64,000 nucleotides of DNA. Source: Rhizoclosmatium globosum (taxonomy: Eukaryota > Chytridiomycota > Chytridiomycetes > Chytridiales > Chytriomycetaceae). Positions 22,185 through 32,483 of this stretch are shown piece by piece. A program made the translations under genes and the position numbers. The notes under the pieces are model-generated. The model saw nothing but the letters and a program-made list of their open reading frames with translations. It did not search any database and was not told the origin of the DNA. Position 1 is the stretch's first letter, and each line of letters begins with the position of its first letter. Location of the stretch: positions 62,001-126,000 of the forward strand of contig MCGO01000117.1 of the NCBI GenBank assembly GCA_002104985.1, in the 5' to 3' direction.

Positions 22185-23482
22185 TTAAGCATCAACAATA
22201 AAAGCGAATCCAATCTTGTGCACGTTCTCAGAAAGTCTGGTAGTATCGAAGCTACCTCCCAACTGCAACTTGATGGTTGGCTGCACTTGCTGGGTGTATC
22301 CGAGACCCAAACGACCATAGTTGTCGATCTTGGCCTTGACGAATGTGGCGTTGTCCAAAGCGTACTTGGTACCAACTTCAATACCGACCTGGTTGGCGGT
22401 AGTTTGGTCCCAAGTGGCGCGGGAGGCGACCTGGAGACCACGGTTGATGTTGTGGAAGTATCCGGCAGTGAAGTGGGTGAACTTCTTGGTGCTGTATATT
22501 TGCAGATGTGAGAGTTTAGGAATTATTTGATGTGGAGAAAGGAGAAACTCACGCGTGGAAAGCAAGGGAGTACTCTGGGGTCTTGTATCCAACGGCAACG
22601 TTGTATCTGTGGATGGTGGCGTCGGCTGTGTTGTAAGCGACATCTCCAGCGAGGAGGAGACCTTCAGATCTGAATAAACAACAATTAGCCCTCACAGTCC
22701 ACTGTAATCAAAAGCTCAGTCAACGCACCCAACAACAACGTCGGTGTGAACGGTAGCTCCGTTCTTTGCAAGCAAGTCAACGCTTGATCTGGCGAAAACG
22801 TTTTGCTGCTTGAGCTCAATACCAGCCTTGGCAGCAGTGGTGCTGTCATCAAAGAGTGAGTTCAAACACTTTAAGGGTTGTTTAGAAATACGGCTTTACC
22901 CAAGAGCTGGGTGCATAGCACCGTGCAGGTCGAGCTTGAATCCGGTAGAGATCAGGTCCTGGAGCTCCAACTGGGCAGTAAGAGCGTTTCCAGCGTGCCA
23001 GGTGTTTGTGAAAACGAAACCTGAATGTGTCTTGTTAGGAAGAAGACTGGTGAATATCGCACCCTGAGAACATACCGTTCTCCCTGTCAGTGTACTTGGT
23101 CTTCAAGTCAGAGGTGATCTTTCCAGAGACATTGTCCTTGACGTTGTTCACAGTAACCTTCTACTCAAGCCTGCGATTAGCAAAAGAGACCGATCGTAGA
23201 TAGCGATACGTACGAAGCCGTTGGTGGTGGTGGAGTTGACCTCAAGCTTGGAGGCACCGAGTGGGTAGTCCTTGTTCTGTCAGGGGAAGAGGCAGGGTGA
23301 GTCAATGTTGGCTGGCAATGAGTGTGTCTGGGGCAATGCTGTCACGATCCTGATGTCTCCCAGCTCCGGCTCATCATGTATTCCAGATACTGTCGCAGCG
23401 CCAAAAGACTGAAGGTAGCTGTACTTACGAAGAGATCGTTGATATCTTTGGAGAAGTCGGAGTAGGAAGGAGGGATAGCCAT
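22185..23482 (-). CDS. VDAC: Mitochondrial porin (VDAC)
   Basis: At least seven short exons. The start MAIPPSYSDFSKDINDLF at 23482 is the classic VDAC N-terminal helix, including the 'P..Y.D..K...DL' pattern. Later exons give KDYPLGASKLEVNSTTTNGF, FKLDLHGAMHPALG, SEGLLLAGDVAYN and KFTHFTAGYFHNINRGLQVA. The C-terminus (NVHKIGFAFIVDA) fits the beta-signal used by the SAM complex. The amphipathic beta pattern is kept throughout, giving about 280 residues, the usual length. VDAC is the 19-strand outer-membrane channel for ATP, ADP and metabolites. The gene diverges from PPME1 with about 260 bases between starts. Confidence 0.93.
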
Positions 23483-23743
23483 TTCTGAAGTTGTGTTTTG
23501 GGGGGAGAAAACGAAAATTGTGTGGCAGCACGCTTTTGATGCTGCGGGGCTATGCTGAAGGAGGATTGGAAACTGTAATTGAAGGAACGTAGGATTAGAG
23601 AGGAAGAGAATTATTCATGTTGGGTTTATAAGGTTCCAATTTAGTTGACTCTCAGCATCTCAAGTGGACAAGCTTCACATTTTTATGACTTTATCATATT
23701 AATAAAGATTTCCAGGTATTTTGATTGTTATTCTTTTGAAGGA

Positions 23744-25025
23744 ATGATGGCATCAAACGCAACGCAGACGGAGCAAACAATTGACGTGGACGGTGACCAG
23801 TTCCGGTAAGCCCACAACAGACAGTCAATACGCAGGTTCTTACACTAACCAACCAACCAGGGTGTACACGTGGACGACTGGAAGCGGAGTCGGCAAGGCG
23901 CCACTTGTTGTTCTCCACCACGGCGCCGGGTCCTCAGCACTGACATTCGGACTCGCGGGCGGCCATGTCGCGTGTCTGCTTTCGGACGAATCGGCTGTTG
24001 TTGTTGCCTTTGATGCGCGTGGTCACGGTGCGTTGGCGTCTTGGTTAGGACCCACCCTGACCAGTCTTGACTTCTCCCAGGTGCAACGGTTACCGCAAAT
24101 GCAGATGAATCTCTGGCATTGGACACTCTCTCAAACGATCTCGCGCGTGTCGTTGCAAAAGTGCGGAGGGACAATGATCAAGAAGTTGTGCTTGTTGGAC
24201 ACAGGTACCTTCATTCTGCATACAGCGTATTGGTGATTAATAGACGGATTTTTATAGTATGGGAGGATCAGTGGTCGTGGACGCATGCGCAAAGTCTCTT
24301 ATTCCAAACGTTGTTGGTGTAGCTGTGGTGGATGTCGTTGAAGGTACGCCACTCATGCCCAACTGGAATCAACACCACCTTACAGCTATTCGAAAGGTAC
24401 CGCGATGGAATCTTTGACGCATATGCAGAGCATTTTGAAGTCGAGGCCCTCTATGTTCAGATCCACTGACGACGCCATCAAATGGAGGTATGTGTCTATT
24501 TAATTCGATTATTGAGTTGTTCAAGTATTCGCCAGCTTGCGAAACCACCATGTTCAGAATAAGGAGTCAGCCAGGATTTCTATTCCTCCACTTTTTACTC
24601 AGCGCGACACAAATGTATTCACATGGAGAACGGATCTTGCTGCGTCAGAGCCACACTGGCAAAGTAGGTTTACATATTTTTTCATAACATTGAACTGATC
24701 GTTGCGCATAGCTTGGTTCCAGGGCCTCTCAGCCAAATTCCTTGGTCTTAAATGTGGACGCCTTCTTCTCTTGGCCGGAGCTGACCGTCTCGATAAAGAA
24801 CTCATGATTGGTCAAATGCAAGGAAAATTCCAAGTCGTGGTTTTCCCAGAATCTTGGCACTATGTGCAAGAAGATGTCCCGGACAAGTTTGCGGCGTCTG
24901 TTGCTGATTTTTGGAGACGCAATCAAAAGCTTGTGGTTATCAAACGGTTCCCTATTCCTCTTAAAACTACAACGTCTACATCATCTGGGTCATCAGCTGT
25001 TACAGAGCACGTGATTCCACCTTAA
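23744..25025 (+). CDS. PPME1: Protein phosphatase methylesterase 1
   Basis: Alpha/beta hydrolase that removes the C-terminal methyl ester from the PP2A catalytic subunit. Landmarks across about seven exons are the oxyanion segment [21 protein letters not shown], the nucleophile motif [18 protein letters not shown] followed by [11 protein letters not shown], and [25 protein letters not shown]. The last block is nearly diagnostic of PPME1. The catalytic His is probably in [10 protein letters not shown], where most relatives have GH..HED. The codon of the nucleophilic serine is split by an intron (acag|gtacct ... tag|tatggg, near 24204-24258). Two adjacent ATGs, 23744 and 23747, are possible starts. 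The C-terminal tail is a short Ser/Thr-rich extension. Confidence 0.92.
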
Positions 25026-25118
25026 TCATTTTGGATGGATAAAATAACATTAAGAAAATATCAGTATGATTCCAGATGTTCTAAAATACAATTGATGAAG
25101 AATGGATACTTTTACTTT

Positions 25119-25511
25119 TCAAATACGATCTTCATGAAAAGCAAGATTCATTTTCTCCAACTCCGCTTTGTACACCTGCTTATCTTGTTCGAGGAGCTCT
25201 GAAATGTCCCTTCGTCGTAATACCATCAGCTCTCGATTTGCCAACTCGATTTCATCCATAGTACTGATTTAAGCATTAAACTTCTTAGTCTTCTTCTTCT
25301 TCACACAAACACGAACCTTTCTTTGATCTTCTTCAACTCTGTCTTGATCGAAATGGCGATAGCATTGTCTTGCCAACTTGAGACAAACGCGACGACTTTG
25401 TTTCTTCTCAACAAATCACGTTGATTTTGAAGCCGATTCTCCTCCTTTACGCGTTTGTTGTACTTTTGCTCGGCCTGAATAGAGACCTGTGACTTTTTCA
25501 CTTCCTCCATT
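25119..25511 (-). CDS. CFAP141: CFAP141 (C1orf189)-like axonemal protein
   Basis: Two exons joined by an intron at about 25264-25312 (donor ag|gttcgt, acceptor atcag). The joined protein is 112 residues, all helical and highly charged. Its C-terminal half, MDEIELANRELMVLRRRD then LLEQDKQVYKAELEKMNL and AFHEDRI, lines up over its length with human C1orf189/CFAP141, which ends in a similar 'ELNQMGKAFYVERF'. CFAP141 is a microtubule inner protein of the doublet microtubules of motile cilia, also known as FAP141 in Chlamydomonas. The first ATG is at 25511; the frame is open a little further upstream, so an extra 5' exon is possible. The start is 61 bases past the stop of the channel gene on the same strand. 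Confidence 0.8.
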
Positions 25512-25572
25512 ATTTGATAAATTTGTAAATCTGTATTCAAAGAGCAGAAAGAATATACAAAAATTTATTGTT

Positions 25573-28500
25573 TTATTTACGAGCTGTGGGTTTGGCAAAG
25601 TTGCTTCGATTCTGTTCAGCCTCTTTCACCATCTTCTGGCCTTCCATGGCCAGTTTTTGAACGCGCAGTTTCATGTCCGGGAAATCGCTTATAACGACGT
25701 GGAAGTCTTTGTGTGTCAATCGATACATTACAGTGGGCATAGCAGCTTGTACAGTTGCTGTTCTTAGTACTCTCGTTATAAGCGCGACTTCTATAAAGAT
25801 TTATACAATCAGTACGGTTTGTTATCACAAGTGGAAACCATGCCTCCAATATAGGCGCCGTCGTATAAGCTCACGACTTTCACTCCGTTGATGAACACAT
25901 TCACCTTCCCGGACAAAATAAAGTACATATCATGACCTGAGTCGCCTTGTTTTGTAACATAATCCCCTGGAATGAAATAGTGTGCGTGTAGGACAGTTGC
26001 AAGGCGATAGAAGAAGATCTCATCACGTCCATCATTTTCTTCACGTCGAAGGAATGGTACCTTTTCAATAAGAAAGCGCGTGTTATGAAGAGAGATATCC
26101 TAACCAAAGTATTAGTTTCTTCAAAGTGGAATCGGGAAATATTACAGCTCGCAATGATTCATTCATATCACTGAGGAGTGAATCTTCCTCAAAGTATTTC
26201 CCTCGGTACTTGATTTCATAATAACTGATGAGTTTGTCCTTGGTTTCTTCGTCGAGTTTCTTCCATTCAACGTAATCAAGCAATTCTTCCATCTTTTGGT
26301 TGTACAATCGACCGGACGGGTTTAATGACATGGCAGCCGATGATATAGATCCAAGGAACGCAGCGTATATGGACGCTCCGACGATAATAAACAGTGTTGC
26401 AATCACTTGTTCTGTCATTGTTTGTGGTCTATAAAAAATTTTAGTTCCAAATCATCAAGTGGCAACATACTTGAACGACATTGGAAACATATTACCCACG
26501 GCTTGAAAGTACGTCCAGCTATACAGTTGACCCATCGTTGCACCCTCAAACTCAGGCCAAAGTGACTTCCAACCAACAAAATCATAATAGCTTCCGGCCA
26601 AGTAGATTGTGCACGCATTGAAGTGGATATAGTAAAAAATCAAAACTGCGATTGGAATCACTTTCGATATTCCCATTCCTGCCATTTGCTCCAATTTATG
26701 CTTCAGCTTCCTGAAAATGGCACAACGTTTGATGATATTAGGTAGCTCCAGAAATCGGAATAATCGTAAAAGAAGAAAGTATGACGAGTTCGGCGTAGAC
26801 TGGAAAAAGATTTCAAACGGAATCTACAATTTTGTTAGTGTCAAAGCAAGAGACGAATACTCTCAACTGTGGCGATCAAGTCCGGTATTAATTGAAACTT
26901 AAGCCAATCTTCAAGCCATATCGAAAGACTTGGTCGCATGGATTCATATTCACGGAAACTGCACATTGGACTTGTATTTTGTGACTGAGGAGTAACCATT
27001 GTTACCAGCGAATTTGCGGAAAATATAATTGTAAGGCTTCAAATTTTGATAAGTCAATACGCCCAGAGGACAAATATCGAGCTTACAAAGATGTAATCCA
27101 GATTGAATGACTCAAGTTGAAGGCGATTGCATAGGGTATCATCCATAGACATACAAAGTACAAGATTGTAATGATGAAATCCCATCCTGTGTTGAAATAA
27201 CTTTTTGGATGAAGTCCATTGATTCCAAACTGTATAGATTCAAAATCTTCTTCCTCGAACTGGTCAAGCTCGAGTTTCCGTCCCTTATTGTCGAATGCAG
27301 GCAGCAAGAAACAGACCAAGTAGGTTTGATAGACGGCACGAAAACGAAGATCGCTTTTTGTTGGTGAATCGTCTTGCTGGAAGTCCATTTTCTCTGAAAC
27401 ACGATCAGCATTTTCGACATTGATTGCAATATGCGCAGAAGGAGTAAACGACACAGTTTGAGGCTGTTCCACTTCGCTTCTGCGATTGTTACTACTGAGT
27501 CGACCAGAAATGGCCGGAATCCCAAGTGGGGCAACTCGATTATCCAACTCCTCTTCTGTACCGGCACTTATCATCCTTCGAATATTTCGATCGTTCGAAG
27601 CTCCAACGTTGTTCATTGGCAATGAACCAGATGAAGACTCAAACAACATTTCCCCAACAACCAAAGGACTCTTTACAGCCACAGCAACACCCTTAAGCTC
27701 ATTCCCAAAATGCCGAGAGCCCGTCCCAGATCCCATCGAAGCACCCACTCCAATTCCATCTGCACTCTTCTTCATTTTCGCGTTCTTGAGCATAGCAAGC
27801 CGTGCGGCCACATTCTCCTGCCTTCCCTCACCATCAGACCGATCACCCTTCTTCCCCCGTTTCTCCAAACTATCTTGACTATGCACTCCACCACCACCCC
27901 GCTGATGCGCACCCATAGTCTTCGCCCGCAACAACGACCCATACTCCACTACACCAACAACCTCCCCACCACTGCCTCCAGCCCCATAATCCACCGACTT
28001 ACGCGTTTTATCGCTTCCACGCCGAGAAACGTCCATGGACCCTGTGGCTCCCGCGTTGTGGTCGATACTGCTACGGTGGCTGTATGATCCGTCTCCACTT
28101 GTGATTGTGTCGAGGGAGTAGTGTGCAGGTATGGGCGGGACTTCAGGGGCGCCTGCGAAGCGGTGGTCGATTGAGTCGCGGGACGCTGTGTGGGAGGATG
28201 GGGAGGAAAGGTCGTGGAGGGATGTGCTTTGGGTTCGTGGAGCTGGGTAATCTGTTGGGAAAGATTTTTCGGAAATGTTGATGGAAGGGGGTAAGGATTG
28301 AGAGGATGAATTTGCGATGGAGAGGGTTGTTGTTTGTTGGGGTTGGGTTTGTTGTTGAGGGTTTATGTCAGTGGAGGACGGGATGGAGCCGCTGGATATG
28401 TTGTTTCTAGACGATTTTCGGATGGAACTTCGTTGGCTTTTTGGGAGTTTCAAGTTGGGTTGGTTCCCTGTGCTCAGTCGTGGTTGAGGGACAAGAGTCG

Positions 28501-29374
28501 CGTTTTGAGAAAATTGGTTGATTGTTAGGGTGTTTCCGAGACTTGTCCGTGGAAGTAGCATTCGAGCCAGTCGCTTGTGTAACGAGTCTGTAGATTTTGT
28601 GGGGCCTTTTGACGACGAAAGGGAAGAAGTATGCTCATCTTTGATGGGTTCTTTGACAATTTGGCGCGTTGACTTGATTGTGGCTATTGATTGCATCATG
28701 GGGCTTCGGAGGTGGGGAGATTGAAGAGAGGGTGAGTTGAGGTTATTCTTGCTACCATGGGCGCTGCTTTTTGCTGTCCGCATATGTCTGATGCTTGCTT
28801 TACTCACACGGCGTTTCGATTGAATACCTGACGTTGGGGCTGTTGGAGCTAGCTCTGATCCCTCCGCGGTGACAAGAAGCTCTTGCTTGGACTTCGAAAC
28901 CGAGACACGGCTACTGCTTTGATTTCCAGTAAAACCAGTGAAAAAACTTGCGCGTCTAGAGCCTCGTCGTTGATATAGGTTCGAAGTGCTCTTGTCCGCA
29001 AACACGTTAATAGTATTACTTCTATTCACTTCTGCGTCGACGAAGTAATCCGCACCAGTCCACCGTAAACCCAAATCAACATGAGACTTTGACATATCAG
29101 TTGTTTCAGTGTCTGCGCCGTGCTTCTGTTGACCGATTCCGGCATGATATGAAGAAGGCCGAGCACTCGTCGCTGCACTGGTAGTCATCGGACTCGAAAG
29201 TCGTTTTGTCAAGATTCCGTGATTTGAGTCTGTACAGATTCCGCCCAACATTGTAACAAGTTTTTCAGTTTTGGCCATGAGTTCTAGCCGGAGTTCCAAC
29301 ACATCTGCAAGAAGACACGCGTTGAAATCAATACAACTGGCTGAACTGCAAGGGTGCGTCGTATGTGGCGTCAT
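25573..29374 (-). CDS. HCN/CNG-like cyclic-nucleotide-gated cation channel with long disordered N-terminus
   Basis: The first ~650 residues are Ser/Thr/Gly-rich and low in complexity with no recognisable domain. They lead into FRAVYQTYLVCFLLPAFDNKG, then S1 (WDFIITILYFVCLWMIPYAIAF), and an S4-like segment with few regularly spaced arginines (LLLLRLFRFLELPNIIKRC). S5 and the pore follow (FYYIHFNACTIYLAG; SWTYFQAVGNMFPMSF), then S6 (ATLFIIVGASIYAAFLGSIS), a C-linker, and a cyclic-nucleotide-binding domain with IPGDYVTKQGDSGHDMYFIL and IGEVALITRVLRTATV. The conserved GE and R-T contacts for cyclic nucleotide are present. The potassium filter GYG is absent. Such channels occur in zoosporic fungi and may act in zoospore taxis (inference). 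The 5' end is uncertain: 29374 is the first ATG of the long frame, but a leader exon may lie near 29528. The stop overlaps AATAAA. Confidence 0.82.
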
Positions 29375-29757
29375 ATTTGAAGCCGTTGGTGGTGAGCTGT
29401 AAATCTCTTTCAACGCAAATCTTGTTGCGAAAGGGTGAGTGGATGAAATTCCAAAGTTGGGGAAATACCTTTAATAATGTTAAATTTTGGCGTGAATGTA
29501 AAAATGTTTGGTTTGAAACTTGGTCCATCTGGATTCTACCATAACCGTTGAAGGCGAATGAGTTCTATTCTAGTTGGAATCTGTTCCTTATGGCATCTGG
29601 ACCATGAGTACTTATCTACGCCACTTTGGTTTTACTAATTTTGCATGAGTCTTTTCCTTTTTGAAGACTCCTTTTCTGCCCCCCATGTGGAAATTGTCAG
29701 CGTGCACATCTCACCTTTTTGATAAAGAAAAGCACACGAAACCAACGTCATCGCAAC
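29375..29757. promoter_or_regulatory. Divergent intergenic region, channel gene and glycerol-3-phosphate dehydrogenase
   Basis: 383 bases between two head-to-head genes. On the minus strand, a possible short leader exon runs from an ATG at 29528 to an AAG-gtattt donor near 29469, with an acceptor-like tttacag near 29400. Its phase does not join cleanly to the long channel frame, so I do not annotate it as coding. No other gene is seen. Confidence 0.4.
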
Positions 29758-32483
29758 ATGTCGCGGATCTTCCAACTGGGCACGCGCGGACGCGTTGCCG
29801 CCGCCGCCGCTGTTGCCTCCGGGGTGTCAGCTGTTGTAGTGTACCACGTGACGAGCGGTGGTCCCGGGCGCGTGGCCTTCGACTCGTTTGTGCCGTCGCC
29901 GCCGTCGCAGCTTTGGACGCCACCGACGCGCAACGAAATGCTTGCGGCGCTTGGCTCTCCCGCGGCGGCGAAGGCGTCGCCGGCCACGAAGAAAGTCGAT
30001 GAATTCGATCTTTTGATTTGCGGCGGCGGTGCGACCGGCGTTGGCTGTGCCTTGGACGCAGCGACTCGCGGACTCAAAGTGGCTCTGGTTGAGCGCGACG
30101 ACTTTGCCGCGGGTGCGTAATGTGTTCTGTGAAGTCTCGTTTAAACTCTCCAAAAAACAGGCACTTCTTCCAGATCTACAAAACTAGTCCATGGCGGTGT
30201 GCGCTACCTCGAAAAGGCTTTCAAAGAACTCGATATTGAACAGTACAAACTCGTTGTCGAGGCTCTCCATGAACGCAGCATCTTTTTGAAGATTGCTCCC
30301 TACCTCTCCTACCAACTCCCAATCATGCTTCCCGTCTACTCTTACTGGAAAATGCCCTACTATTTCGTCGGTGCGAAGGCTTACGAGTTCCTTGCTGGTT
30401 CTGAGGGAATTTCTCCTTCGTACTTTGTCGGAAAGCGGAAAGCTCTCGAGGCTTTCCCAATGCTGAAATCTGATAACCTTGTCGGTGCAATGATTTACTA
30501 TGATGGTTCGTATTCAAAAGCGCAAAGAGATGGAGATAAGAGACAAAAGATCTTGAAGAACTGGAATGAGGGGATTCCATGAAAATCAGATGTACACAGA
30601 ACTTACAAACGACACCAATGCTCTCTTGTATCCAACTTTGTGAAAACTGAGAACACGCTGGAGATAAGGCGAGATGTATTATTAACGCGAAGCACGTGTG
30701 TCAAAGAATGTTTACTCACATTTGTCAGCCATATCAACTTCTAATATTACATCTTAAACATTAAGGTGCCCACAATGACTCTCGTATGAACCTTGCTATC
30801 GGTCTTACAGCAATTGCTCATGGAGCAGTTGTTGCAAACCATGTGGAAGTTGTTGAACTTGTGAAGAAACGTCGCAACTTTTTCGGAAAGAAAGCAATTG
30901 GCGAGCAAGAGATTTGTGGTGCTATTGTTCGGGATACTCTGACAGGAGCTACATGGACTGTGAAAGCAAAGGTGTGAACTTAAGATCTTTCCCAACCACG
31001 GATCGATCATACAGAAACTAAGAACCAATCAATTAGGGTGTCATTAATGCTACTGGCCCCTTCTCTGACGGTTTGCGCAAACTGGATACTGGGTTCACGA
31101 CAAAAGACATTGTCGCACCAAGTGCCGGTGTTCACATTATTCTTCCAAACTACTTTAGCCCCCAAAATATGGGCCTCATTGATCCGGAGACGAGTGACGG
31201 CCGTGTCATTTTCTTTTTGCCATGGCAAGGAAATGTAATTGCCGGAACTACTGGTTAGCTTTGTCATAATTTTTATTCCTGTTCACCAATCCCTAATCGG
31301 TTTACACCCAACAGACTCTCCTACTACTGTTGAAGCGAACCCCATGCCCTCTGAAGAAGATATTACTTGGATCCTCAAAGAAGTTGGAAATTACCTGGAC
31401 CCAGGAATCAAAGTCCGTCGTGGAGACGTTCTCGCCGCCTGGTCGGGAATTCGTCCTCTCGTACGCGACCCTGCAGCCAAAAATACTGCAGCCCTTGTTC
31501 GTAACCATATGATTAACGTGTCCGAATCTGGACTTCTCACTATTGCTGGTGGAAAATGGACAACTTACCGTGCCATGGCTCAAGAAACCATCGACATTGC
31601 TGTACAAGAATTTGGACTCACCCACGCTGGCCCTTGTGTCACTGAAAAGACAAAGTTAGTCGGAACTGAGGGATGGAGTCCTAACATGTTTGTCAAGCTC
31701 ATTCAAAACTTTGGTCTTGAGACGGAAGTTGCACAGCACCTTGCTGACAGTTATGGAAGCCAAGCCTGGGCTGTTGCAAGTATGGCAAGCATGACTGGTC
31801 TCCGATGGCCGATTCATGGAAAGAAACTGTCACCACAGTATCCATACATTGAAGCGGAAGTACGATACGCTGTCAGAAGAGAATATGCTTGTACTGCAGT
31901 CGTGAGTATTGTTTCTCCCCTTCCAAAAAATAATAATTATGTCAATCTAAAAAACCTTCAATAGGATGTCCTTGCACGCCGAACCCGTCTCGCAATGCTC
32001 AACGCCCAAGCCGCCAAAGAAGCTCTGCCACGTGTTATCGAAATCATGACCGCCGAACTCGGATGGACGCGCGACCGTCAAGCAAAGGAATACAAAGCGG
32101 CTCTTGAGTTCCTCAATTGCATGGGTCTCGCATACCTCGAAAATGCAAGCGCCGAAGACCAGACCTACTACACACGAAACTACTTTGTCCCAGAGGAGTT
32201 GAGCAAGTACCAAACAGAGTTCAACCGATGGGTTTCAAAGGGAGACGGCCGAATCCGGACACAGGACCTGGGGCGAGTGCTGAAGGCCTTGGGAATTGAT
32301 TCTGCTGGCGCGGAAGGAATTTTGAAGGGTTTGGAGGTGGAAGTGAAGGGAAGTTTGGAGTTTGGAGAGTTTTTGGAAGTGTTGAGTACCATCAAGGAGG
32401 AGAAGTTGATGAGCAAGTTGAATGTTGGTGTGGTTGCTGAGAGAGATGTGATCACTACTTCTCGTTCAGGAGGAGGTGTTTGA
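29758..32483 (+). CDS. GUT2: Mitochondrial FAD-dependent glycerol-3-phosphate dehydrogenase
   Basis: Inner-membrane flavoprotein that oxidises glycerol-3-phosphate to dihydroxyacetone phosphate and feeds electrons to ubiquinone. The N-terminus ([19 protein letters not shown]) is an Arg/Ala-rich presequence followed by a hydrophobic stretch. The FAD-binding Rossmann motif is [21 protein letters not shown], and [19 protein letters not shown] follows after intron 1. Further landmarks are [49 protein letters not shown] and [10 protein letters not shown]. The C-terminal ~120 residues match the EF-hand extension of animal and fungal enzymes, but the first calcium loop has lost acidic residues ([14 protein letters not shown]). 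Six exons; the intron at 30506-30765 is 260 bases, far longer than the ~50 usual here. The length is about 690 residues. Confidence 0.95.
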
